A stretch of 64,000 nt of DNA, from the NCBI GenBank assembly GCA_027186245.1, contig CP114482.1, forward strand, positions 20,107,209-20,171,208. Direction: 5' to 3'. The notes under the pieces are model-generated. The model saw only the letters and a program-made list of their open reading frames with translations, was not told the origin of the DNA and did no database searches. Every line of letters starts with the position of its first letter. Position 1 is the first letter of the stretch. This DNA is from Coriaria nepalensis. Lineage: Eukaryota > Streptophyta > Magnoliopsida > Cucurbitales > Coriariaceae. This document shows, piece after piece, positions 1 to 10,300 of this stretch. The translations under genes and the position numbers were made by a program.

Positions 1-142
1 AAAAGTCTCGATTGAAGAGCGAAAATAGAATTTGTTCCAAATGCTTTCAAATGATTTGATGACTAGAAGAGACTCAATGATATGATTTTAAGGCTAAAAA
101 GATGCATAGTTGCCATCAATTATTGAATTGAAAGTTCTGAAC
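1..142 (+). repeat. Monomer type A (reference copy)
   Basis: Type A is 142 bp and starts AAAAGTCTCGATTGAAGAGC. It is marked by TTGTTCAAAATGCTTTCAAA near position 35, by GATGCATAG near position 101 (an NsiI site), and by a dyad-rich tail containing TTCAATT-ATTG-AATTGAA followed by GTTC-T-GAAC. It ends in CTGAAC instead of the ATGCAC or TTGCAC of the other types. This copy has ATCAATT in the left arm of the hairpin, which breaks one pair; the copy at 684-701 is perfect. A type A monomer in the right third often carries GATAACTAGAAGGG in place of GATGACTAGAAGAG. Confidence 0.93.
71..96 (+). repeat. 26-bp conserved box shared by all four monomer types (A copy)
   Basis: The box begins GACTC(A/G)ATGACATG and ends TTT(T/C)AAGGCTA. 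In the reference HOR it lies at 71-96 (A), 215-240 (B), 357-382 (C) and 499-524 (D), at the same offset of 70-72 bases in each monomer. In the consensus, 24 of its 26 positions are the same in all four types, whereas the rest of the monomer has many differences between types. The A copy here has one change (TATG for CATG). A protein-binding function is a hypothesis. Confidence 0.85.
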
Positions 143-286
143 GAAAGTCGTGTTTGAAGTGCGAAAAAATAGAATTCTTTCGAATTACTTTTAATTGATT
201 TAATGACTAGAGAAGACTCAATGACATGATTTTAAGGCTAAACAAACGCATAATTTCCTTCAATAGATCAAATGCATGCTTTGCAC
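143..286 (+). repeat. Monomer type B (reference copy)
   Basis: Type B is 144 bp, two bases longer than C because of a longer A run in GCGAAAAAATAG. It carries an EcoRI site in AGAATTCTTTCGAATTAC (172-177 here), the stretch TTTTAATTGATTTAATGAC, and the tail GATCAATTGCATGTTTTGCAC. This copy has AAATGCATGCTTTGCAC, shared with the second HOR. B aligned by hand to C gives about 23 differences in 142 aligned positions. Confidence 0.93.
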
Positions 287-428
287 AAAAGTCGTGTTTG
301 AAATGCGAAAATAGAATTCGTTTGAATTGATTTCGAATGATTTACTGACTAAAAGTGACTCAATGACATGATTTTAAGGCTATACAAATGCCTAGTTGCC
401 TTCAAAAGATCCATTGCAAATTATGCAC
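287..428 (+). repeat. Monomer type C (reference copy)
   Basis: Type C is 142 bp. Its marks are GAATTCGTTTGAATTG with a second EcoRI site (314-319 here), ACTGACTAAAAG, CTATACAAATGCCTAG and AAAAGATCCATTGCAAATTA. It is the only monomer type whose conserved box is preceded by T, giving a perfect TGACTCA heptamer (356-362). Variants include TGATTCA in place of that heptamer (common from 7 to 40 kb), ATAAAGGTCG in place of the EcoRI region (near 3.7, 4.9 and 6.0 kb), and GACTCACTGAC (44.7-59.5 kb). Confidence 0.93.
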
Positions 429-569
429 AAAAGCCGTGGTTCAGGTGCGAAAAAAGATCTCGTTTAAATTTCTTTGAAATGATTTAATTACTAGAAGAGA
501 CTCGATGACATGATTTCAAGGCTAAACAATGGATAATTTTCTTGAATACATCAATTGCAAGTTATGCAC
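429..569 (+). repeat. Monomer type D (reference copy)
   Basis: Type D is 141 bp and the most variable of the four. The common form starts AAAAGCCGTGGTTGAGGTGC or GTGGTTCAGG. A second form starts GAAAGTATTGGTTCAAGTGC and has GTTCGAATTTC; it appears in clusters near 2.1-6.7, 9.0, 28.3-33.5, 43.6-45.3, 53.9-56.7, 60.7 and 62.4 kb. A third form, GCCATGGTTCCGG or GCCATGTTTCCGG, is confined to about 45.9-59 kb. This copy and those at 998 and 1567 carry a BglII site (AGATCT at 455-460, 1024-1029 and 1593-1598) not seen in the fourth HOR. Confidence 0.92.
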
Positions 570-683
570 AAAAGTCTCGATTGAAGAGCGAAAATAGAAT
601 TTGTTCAAAATGCTTTCAAATGATTTGATGACTAGAAGAGACTCAATGACATGATTTTAAGGCAAAAAAGATGCATAGTTGCC

Positions 684-701
684 TTCAATTATTGAATTGA
701 A
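684..701. other. Perfect short inverted repeat in type A monomers
   Basis: TTCAATT and AATTGAA form 7-bp perfect arms around the 4-base loop ATTG. A second dyad, GTTC-T-GAAC, follows at 703-711. The structure recurs in most A monomers. In many copies between about 8 and 33 kb the left arm reads TTTAATT, which removes one pair. Whether it extrudes or binds anything is unknown. Confidence 0.7.
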
Positions 702-2276
702 AGTTCTGAACGAAAGTCGTGTTTGAAGTGCGAAAAAATAGAATTCTTTCGAATTACTTTTAATTGATTTAATGACTAGAGAAGACTCAATGACATGATT
801 TTAAGGCTAAACAAACGCATAATTTCCTTCAATAGATCAAATGCATGCTTTGCACAAAAGTCGTGTTTGAAATGCGAAAATAGAATTCGTTTGAATTGAT
901 TTCGAATGATTTACTGACTAAAAGTGACTCAATGACATGATTTTAAGGCTATACAAATGCCTAGTTGCCTTCAAAAGATCCATTGCAAATTATGCACAAA
1001 AGCCGTGGTTCAGGTGCGAAAAAAGATCTCGTTTAAATTTCTTTGAAATGATTTAATTACTAGAAGAGACTCGATGACATGATTTCAAGGCTAAACAATG
1101 GATAATTTTCTTGAATACATCAATTGCAAGTTATGCACAAAAGTCTCGATTGAAGAGCGAAAATAGAATTTGTTCAAAATGCTTTCAAATGATTTGATGA
1201 CTAGAAGAGACTCAATGATATGATTTTAAGGCTAAGAAGATGCATAGTTGCCTTCAATTATTGAATTGAAAGTTCTGAACGAAAGTCGTGTTTGAAGTGC
1301 GAAAAAATAGATTTCTTTCGAATTACTTTTAATTGATTTAATGACTAGAGAAGACTCAATGACATGATTTTAAGGCTAAACAAACGCATAATTGCCTTCA
1401 ATAGATCAATTGCATGTTTTGCACAAAAGTCGTGTTTGAAATGCGAAAATAGTATTCGTTTGAATTGATTTCGAATGATTTACTGACTAAAAGTGACTCA
1501 ATGACATGATTTTAAGGCTATACAAATGCCTAGTTGCCTTCAAAAGACCCATTGCAAATTATGCACAAAAGCCGTGGTTCAGGTGCGAAAAAAGATCTCG
1601 TTTAAATTTCTTTGAAATGATTTAATTACTAGAAGAGACTCGATGACATGATTTCAAGGCTAAACAATGGATAAGTGGCTTTAATACATCAATTGCAAGT
1701 TATGCACAAAAGTCTCGATTGAAGAGCGAAAATAGAATTTGTGCAAAATGCTTTCAAATGATTTGATGACTAGAAGAGACTCAATGATATGATTTTAAGG
1801 CTAAAAAGATGCATAGTTGCCTTCAATTATTGAATTGAAAGTTATGAACGAAAGTCGTGTTTGAAGTGCGAAAAAATAGATTTCTTTCGAATTACTTTTA
1901 ATTGATTTAATGACTAGAGAAGACTCAATGACATGATTTTAAGGCTAAACAAACGCATAATTGCCTTCAATGGATCAATTGCATGTTTTGCACAAAAGTC
2001 GTGTTTGAAATGCGAAAATAGAATTGGTTTGAATTGATTTCGGATGGTTTACTGACTAAAAGTGACTCAATGACATGATTTTAAGGCTATACAAATGCCT
2101 AGTTGCCTTCAAAAGATCCATTGCAAATTATGCACGAAAGTATTGTTTCAAGTGCGAAAAAAGATTTCGTTCGAATTTCTTTGAAATGATTTAATTACTA
2201 AAAGAGACTCAATGACAAGATTTCAAGGCTAAACAATTGATAATTTGCTTGAAAACATCAATTGCAAGTTATGCAC

Positions 2277-5200
2277 AAAAGTCTCGATTGAAGAGCGAAA
2301 ATAGAATTTGTTCAAAATGCTTTCAAATGATTTGATGACTAGAAGAGACTCAATGACATGATTTTAAGGGAAAAAAGATGCATAGTTGCCTTCAATTATT
2401 GAATTTAAAGTTATGAACGAAAGTCGTGTTTGAAGTGCGAAAAAATAGAATTCTTTCGAATTACTTTTAATTGATTTAATGACTAGAGAAGACTCAATGA
2501 CATGATTTTAAGGCTAAACAAACGCATAATTGCCGTTAATAGATCAATTGCATGTTTTGCACAAAAGTCGTGTTTGAAATGCGAAAATAGAATTCGTTTG
2601 AATTGATTTCGAATGATTTACTGACTAAAAGTGACTCAATGACATGATTTTAAGGCTATACAAATGCCTAGTTGCCTTCAAAAGATCCATTACAAATTAT
2701 GCACGAAAGTATTGGTTCAAGTGCGAAAAAAGATTTCGTTCGAATTTCTTTGAAATGATTTAATTACTAAAAGAGACTCAATGACATGATTTCAAGGCTA
2801 AACAATGGATAATTTGCTTGAAATCATCAATTGCAAGTTATGCACGAAAGTCTCGATTGAAGAGCGAAAATAGAATTTGTTCAAAATGCTTTCAAATGAT
2901 TTGATGACTAGAAGAGACTCAATGACATGATTTTAAGGCTAAAAAGATGCATAGTTGCCTTCAATTATTGAATTGAAAGTTCTGAACGAAAGTCGTGTTT
3001 GAAGTGCGAAAAAATAGAATTCTTTCGAATTACTTTTAATTGATTTAATGACTACAGAAGACTCAATGAAATGATTTTAGGGCTAAACAAACGCATGATT
3101 GCCTTCAATAGATCAATTGCATGTTTTGCACAAAAGTCGTGTTTGAAATGCGAAAATAGAATTCGTTTGAATTGATTTCGAATGATTTACTGACTAAAAG
3201 TGACTCAATGACATGATTTTAAGGCTATACAAATGCCTAGTTGCCTTCAAAAGATCCATTACAAATTATGCACGAAAGTATTGGTTCAAGTGCGAAAAAA
3301 GATTTCGTTCGAATTTCTTTGAAATGATTTAATTACTAAAAGAGACTCAATGACATGATTTCAAGGCTAAACAATGGATAATTTGCTTGAAATCATCAAT
3401 TGCAAGTTATGCACAAAAGTCTCGATTGAAGAGCGAAAATAGAATTTGTTCAAAATGCTTTCAAATGATTTGATGACTAGAAGAGACTCAATGACATGAT
3501 TTTAAGGCTAAAAAGATGCATAGTTGCCTTCAATTATTGAATTGAAAGTTCTGAACGAAAGTCGTGTTTGAAGTGCGAAAAAATAGAATTCTTTCGAATT
3601 ACTTTTAATTGATTTAATGACTACAGAAGACTCAATGAAATGATTTTAGGGCTAAACAAACGCATGATTGCCTTCAATAGATCAATTGCATGTTTTGCAC
3701 AAAAGTCGTGTTTGAAATGCGAAAATAAAGGTCGTTTGAATTGATTTCGAATGATTTACTGACTAAAAGTGACTCAATGACATGATTTTAAGGCTATACA
3801 AATGCCTAGTTGCCTTCAAAAGATCCATTGCAAGTTATGCACGAAAGCCGTGGTTGAGGTGCGAAAAAAGATTTCGTTTAGATTTCTTTGAAATGATTTA
3901 ATTACTAGAAAAGACTCGATGACATGATTTCGAGGCTAAGCAATGGATAATTTGCTTGAAAACATCAATTGCAAGTTATGCACAAAAGTGTCGATTGAAG
4001 AGCGAAAATAGAATTTGTTCAAAATGCTTTCAAATGATTTGATGACTAGAAGAGACTCAATGACATGATTTTAAGGCAAAAAAGATGCATAGTTGCCTTC
4101 AATTATTGAATTGAAAGTTCTAAACGAAAGTCGTGTTTGAAGTGCGAAAAAATAGAATTCTTTCGAATTACTTTTAATTGATTTAATGACTAGAGAAGAC
4201 TCAATGACATGATTTTAAGGCTAAACAAACGCATAATTGCCTTCAATAGATCAATTGCATGTTTTGCACAAAAGTCGTGTTTGAAACGCGAAAATAGAAT
4301 TCGTTTGAATTGATTTCGAATGATTTACTGACTAAAAGTGACTCAATGACATGATTTTAAGGCTATACAAATGCCTAGTTGCCTTCAAAAGATATATTGC
4401 AAATTATGCACGAAAGTTTTTGTTCAAGTGCGAAAAAAGATTTCGTTCGAATTTCTTTGAAATGATTTAATTACTAAAAGAGACTCAATGACATGATTTC
4501 AAGGCTAAACAATTGATAACTTGCTTGAAAACATCAATTGCAAGTTATGCACAAAAGTCTCGATTGAAGAGCGAAAATAGAATTTGTTCAAAATGCTTTC
4601 AAATGATTTGATGACTAGAAGAGATTCAATGACATGATTTTAAGGCTAAAAAGATGCATAGTTGCCTTCAATTATTGAATTGAAAGTTCTGAACGAAAGT
4701 CGTGTTTGAAGTGCGAAAAAATAGAATTCTTTCGAATTACTTTTAATTGATTTAATGACTAGAGAAGACTCAATGACATGATTTTAAGGCTAAACAAACG
4801 CATGATTGCCTTCAGTAGATCAATTGCATGTTTTGCACAAAAGTCGTGTTTGAAATGCGAAAATAAAGGTCGTTTGAATTGATTTCGAATGATTTACTGA
4901 CTAAAAGTGACTCAATGACATGATTTTAAGGAAATACAAATGCCTAGTTGCCTTGAAAAGATCCATTGCAAGTTATGCACAAAAGCCGTGGTTGAGGTGC
5001 GAAAAAAGATTTCGTTTAGATTTCTTTGAAATGATTTAATTACTAGAAGAGACTCGATGACATGATTCCAAGGCTAAGCAATGGATAATTTGCTTGAAAA
5101 CATCAATTGCAAGTTATGCACAAAAGTCTCGATTGAAGAGCGAAAATAGAATTTGTTCAAAATGCTTTCAAATGATTTGATGACTAGAAGAGACTCAATG

Positions 5201-7397
5201 ACATGATTTTAAGGCAAAAAAGATGCATAGTTGCCTTCAATTATTGAATTGAAAGTTCTGAACGAAAGTCGTGTTTGAAGTGCGAAAAAATAGAATTCTT
5301 TCGAATTACTTTTAATTGATTTAATGACTACAGAAGACTCAATGAAATGATTTTAGGGCTAAACAAACGCATGATTGCCTTCAATAGATCAATTGCATGT
5401 TTTGCACAAAAGTCGTGTTTGAAATGCGAAAATAGAATTCGTTTGAATTGATTTCGGATGGTTTACTGACTAAAAGTGACTCAATGACATGATTTTAAGG
5501 CTATACAAATGCCTAGTTGCCTTCAAAAGATCCATTGCAAATTATGCACCAAAGTATTGGTTCAAGTGCGAAAAAAGATTTCGTTCGAATTTCTTTGAAA
5601 TGATTTAATTACTAAAAGAGACTCAATGACATGATTTCAAGGCTAAACAATTGATAATTTGCTTGAAAACATCAATTGCAAGTTATGCACAAAAGTGTCG
5701 ATTGAAGAGCGAGTATAGAATTTGTTCAAAATGCTTTCAAATGATTTGATGACTAGAAGAGACTCAATGACATGATTTTAAGGCTAAAAAGATGCATAGT
5801 TGCCTTCAATTATTGAATTGAAAGTTCTGAACGAAAGTCGTGTTTGAAGTGCGAAAAAATAGAATTCTTTCGAATTACTTTTAATTGATTTAATGACTAC
5901 AGAAGACTCAATGAAATGATTTTAGGGCTAAACAAACGCATGATTGCCTTCAATAGATCAATTGCATGTTTTGCACAAAAGTCGTGTTTGAAATGCGAAA
6001 ATAAAGGTCGTTTGAATTGATTTCGAATGATTTACTGACTAAAAGTGACTCAATGACATGATTTTAAGGCTATACAAATGCCTAGTTGCCTTCAAAAGAT
6101 CCATTGCAAGTTATGCACGAAAGCCGTGGTTGAGGTGCGAAAAAAGATTTCGTTTAGATTTCTTTGAAATGATTTAATTACTAGAAAAGACTCGATGACA
6201 TGATTTCGAGGCTAAGCAATGGATAATTTGCTTGAAAACATCAATTGCAAGTTATGCACAAAAGTGTCGATTGAAGAGCGAAAATAGAATTTGTTCAAAA
6301 TGCTTTCAAATGATTTGATGACTAGAAGAGACTCAATGACATGATTTTAAGGCAAAAAAGATGCATAGTTGCCTTCAATTATTGAATTGAAAGTTCTAAA
6401 CGAAAGTCGTGTTTGAAGTGCGAAAAAATAGAATTCTTTCGAATTACTTTTAATTGATTTAATGACTAGAGAAGACTCAATGACATGATTTTAAGGCTAA
6501 ACAAACGCATAATTGCCTTCAATAGATCAATTGCATGTTTTGCACAAAAGTCGTGTTTGAAATGCGAAAATAGAATTCGTTTGAATTGATTTCGAATGAT
6601 TTACTGACTAAAAGTGACTCAATGACATGATTTTAAGGCTATACAAATGCCTAGTTGCCTTCAAAAGATATATTGCAAATTATGCACGAAAGTTTTGGTT
6701 CAAGTGCGAAAAAAGATTTCGTTCGAATTTCTTTGAAATGATTTAATTACTAAACGAGACTCAATGACATGATTTCAAGGCTAAACAATTGATAACTTGC
6801 TTCAAAACATCAATTGCAAGTTATGCACAAAAGTCTCGATTGAAGAGCGAAAATAGAATTTGTTCAAAATGCTTTCAAATGATTTGATGACTAGAAGAGA
6901 TTCAATGACATGATTTTAAGGCTAAAAAGATGCATAGTTGCCTTCAATTATTGAATTGAAAGTTCTGAACGAAAGTCGTGTTTGAAGTGCGAAAAAATAG
7001 AATTCTTTCGAATTACTTTTAATTGATTTAATGACTAGAGAAGACTCAATGACATGATTTTAAGGCTAAACAAACACATAATTGCCTTCAATAGATCAAT
7101 TGCATGTTTTGCACAAAAGTCGTGTTTGAAATGCGAAAATAGAATTCGTTTGAATTGATTACGAATGATTTACTGACTAAAAGTGATTCAATGACATGAT
7201 TTTAAGGCTATACAAATGCCTAGTTGCCTTCAAAAGATCCATTGCAAGTTATGCACAAAAGCCGTGATTGAAGTGCGAAAAAGGATTTCGTTTGAATTTC
7301 TTTGAAATGATTTAATTACTAGACGAGACTCGATGACATGATTTCAAGGCTAAACAATGGATAATTTGCTTGAATACATCAATTGTAAGTTATGCAC
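2277..7397 (+). repeat. Array segment with 1138-bp and 2276-bp super-periods
   Basis: This segment holds nine HORs starting at 2277, 2846, 3415, 3984, 4553, 5122, 5691, 6260 and 6829. A C variant with ATAAAGGTCG, which destroys the EcoRI site, recurs at 3721, 4859 and 5997, exactly 1138 bp (two HORs) apart, together with TTTAGATTTC in the following D monomer. A larger unit of four HORs (2276 bp) is also repeated: 3415-5690 matches 5691 to about 7060. It shares GACTACAGAAG with GAAATGATTTTAGGG in B, GATTTCGAGGCTAAGC in D, TTCTAAACG in A, and ATATATTGCAAATTATG at a C/D junction. The match ends where the C monomer near 7.14 kb has GAATTCG in place of AAAGGTCG. Confidence 0.8.
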
Positions 7398-10300
7398 AAA
7401 AGTCTCGATTGAAGAGCGAAAATAGAATTTGTTCAAAATGCTTTCAAATGATTTGATGACTAGAAGAGACTCAATGACATGATTTTAAGGCTAAAAAGAT
7501 GCATATTTGCCTTCAATTATTGAATTGAAAGTTCTGAACGAAAGTCGTGCTTGAAGTGCGAAAAAATAGAATTCTTTCGAATTACTTTTAATTGATTTAA
7601 TGACTAGAGAAGACTCAATGACATGATTTTAAGGCTAAACAAACGCATAATTGCCTTCAATAGATCAATTGCATGTTTTGCACAAAAGTCGTGTTTGAAA
7701 TGCGAAAATTGAATTCGTTTGAATTGATTACGAATGATTTACTGACTAAAAGTGATTCAATGACATGATTTTAAGGCTATACAAATGCTTAGTTGCCTTC
7801 AAAATATCCATTGCAAGTTATGCACAAAAGCCGTGATTGAGGTGCGAAAAAGGATTTCGTTTAAATTTCTTTGAAATGATTTAATTACTAGAAGAGACTC
7901 GATGACATGATTTCAATGCTAAACAATGGATAATTTGCTTGAAAACATCAATTGCAAGTTATGCACAAAAGTCTCGATTGAAGAGCGAAAATAGAATTTG
8001 TTCAAAATGCTTTCAAATGATTTGATGACTAGAAGAGACTCAATGACATGATTGTAAGGCTAAAAAGATGCATAGTTGCCTTTAATTATTGAATTGAAAG
8101 TTCTGAACGAAAGTTGTGTTTGAAGTGCGAAAAAATAGAATTCTTTCGAATTACTTTTAATTGATTTAATGACTAGAGAGGACTCAATGACATGATTTTA
8201 AGGCTAAACAAACGCATAATTGCCTTCAATAGATCAATTGCATGTTTTGCACAAAAGTCGTGTTTGAAATGCGAAAATAGAATTCGTTTGAATTGATTTC
8301 GAATGATTTACTGACTAAAAGTGACTCAATGACATGATTTTAAGGCTATACAAATGCCTAGTTGCCTTCAAAAGATCCATTGCAAATTATGCACAAAAGC
8401 CGTGGTTGAGGTGCGAAAAAAGATTTGGTTTAAATTTCTTTGAAATGATTTAATTACTAGAAGAGACTCGATGACATGATTTCAAGGCTAAACAATGGAT
8501 AATTTGCATGAAAACATCAATTGCAGGTTATGCACAAAAGTCTCGATTGAAGAGCGAAAATAGAATTTGTTCAAAATGCTTCCAAATGATTTGATGACTA
8601 GAAGAGACTCAATGACATGATTGTAAGGCTAAAAAGATGCATAGTTGCCTTTAATTATTGAATTGAAAGTTCTGAACGAAAGTTGTGTTTGAAGTGCGAA
8701 AAAATAGAATTCTTTCGAATTACTTTTAATTGATTTAATGACTAGAGAGGACTCAATGACATGATTTTAAGGCTAAACAAACGCATAATTGCCTTCAATA
8801 GATCAATTGCATGTTTTGCACAAAAGTCGTGTTTGAAATGCGAAAATAGAATTCGTTTGAATTGATTTCGAATGATTTACTGACTAAAAGTGACTCAATG
8901 ACATGATTTTATGGCTATACAAATGCCTAGTTGCCTTCAAAAGATCCATTACAAATTATGCACGAAAGTATTGGTTCAAGTGCGAAAAAAGATTTCGTTC
9001 GAATTTCTTTGAAATGATTTAATTACTAAAAGAGACTCAATGACATGATTTCAAGGCTAAACAATGGATAATTTGCCTGAATACATCAATTGCAACTTAT
9101 GCACAAAAGTCTCGATTGAAGAGCGAAAATAGAATTTGTTCAAAATGCTTTCAAATGATTTGATGACTAGAAGAGACTCAATGACATGATTTTAGGGCTA
9201 AAAAGATGCATAGTTGCCTTTAATTATGGAATTGAAAGTTCTGAACGAAAGTCGTGTTTGAAGTGCGAAAAAATAGAATTCTTTCGAATTACTTTTAATT
9301 GATTTAATGACTAGAGAAGACTCAATGACATGATTTTAAGGCTAAACAAACACATAATTGCCTTCAATAGATCAATTGCATGTTTTGCACAAAAGTCGTG
9401 TTTGAAATGCGAAAATAGAATTCGTTTGAATTGATTACGAATGATTTACTGACTAAAAGTGATTCAATGACATGATTTTAAGGCTATACAAATGCCTAGT
9501 TGCCTTCAAAAGATCCATTGCAAGTTATGCACAAAGGCCGTGATTGAGGTGCGAAAAAGGATTTCGTTTGAATTTCTTTGAAATGATTTAATTACTAGAC
9601 GAGACTCGATGACATGATTTCAAGGCTAAACAATGGATAATTTGCTTGAATACATCAATTGCAAGTTATGCAGAAAAGTCTCGATTGAAGAGCGAAAATA
9701 GAATTTGTTCAAAATGCTTTCAAATGATTTGATGACTAGAAGAGACTCAATGACATAATTTTAAGGCTAAAAAGATGCATAGTTGCCTTCAATTATTGAA
9801 TTGAAAGTTCTGAACGAAAGTCGTGTTTGAAGTGCGAAAAAATAGAATTCTTTCGAATTACTTTTAGTTGATTTAATGACTAGAGAAGACTCAATGACAT
9901 GATTTTAAGGCTAAACAAATGCATAATTGCCTTCAATAGATCAATTGCATGTTTTGCACAAAAGTCGTGTTTGAAATGCGAAAATAGAATTCGTTTGAAT
10001 TGATTTAAAATGATTTACTGACTAAAAGTGACTCAATGACATGATTTTAAGGCTATACAAATGCCTAGTTGCCTTCAAAAGATCCATTGCAAATTATGCA
10101 CAAAAGCCGTGGTTCAGGTGCGAAAAAAGATTTCGTTTAAATTTCTTTAAAATGATTTAATTACTAGACGAGACTCGATGACATGATTTCAAGGCTTAAA
10201 CAATGGATAATTTGCTTGAAAACATCAATTGCAAGTTATGCACAAAAGTCTCGATTGAAGAGCGAAAATAGAATTTGTTCAAAATGCTTTCAAATGATTT

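Larger units (their letters stand above)
1..569 (+). repeat. Reference copy of the 569-bp HOR (A-B-C-D)
   Basis: This first complete HOR serves as the reference. It holds A at 1-142, B at 143-286, C at 287-428 and D at 429-569. The next HOR (570-1138) differs at only four positions, all within monomer A (about 99.3% identity), so the two are products of a recent duplication. Monomer boundaries are placed at the motif AAAAGTC (GAAAGTC at the start of B, AAAAGCC at the start of D), which follows a conserved TGCAC or TGAAC. The choice of boundary is arbitrary, as in any tandem array; the period is not. Confidence 0.95.
1..2276 (+). repeat. Array segment: HORs 1-4, BglII-marked D monomers
   Basis: This segment holds four HORs, starting at 1, 570, 1139 and 1708. 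The first three share a D monomer with AGATCTCG and no other block I read does. HORs 1 and 2 also share AAATGCATGC in B and are nearly identical. The fourth has D beginning GAAAGTATTG, the second D form. No gene or unique sequence is present. Confidence 0.85.

Noticed and set aside
215..240. CENP-B box
   Set aside because: Partial likeness exists elsewhere in the monomers (TTCG followed by A at the right spacing, as in TTTCGTTCGAATTTC), but the required CGGG part is absent in every monomer type examined.
386..392. TATACAAA in C monomers as a TATA-box promoter
   Set aside because: It is a common AT-rich string in a satellite, without any other promoter element or gene downstream. Satellite transcription is possible but not shown by this.
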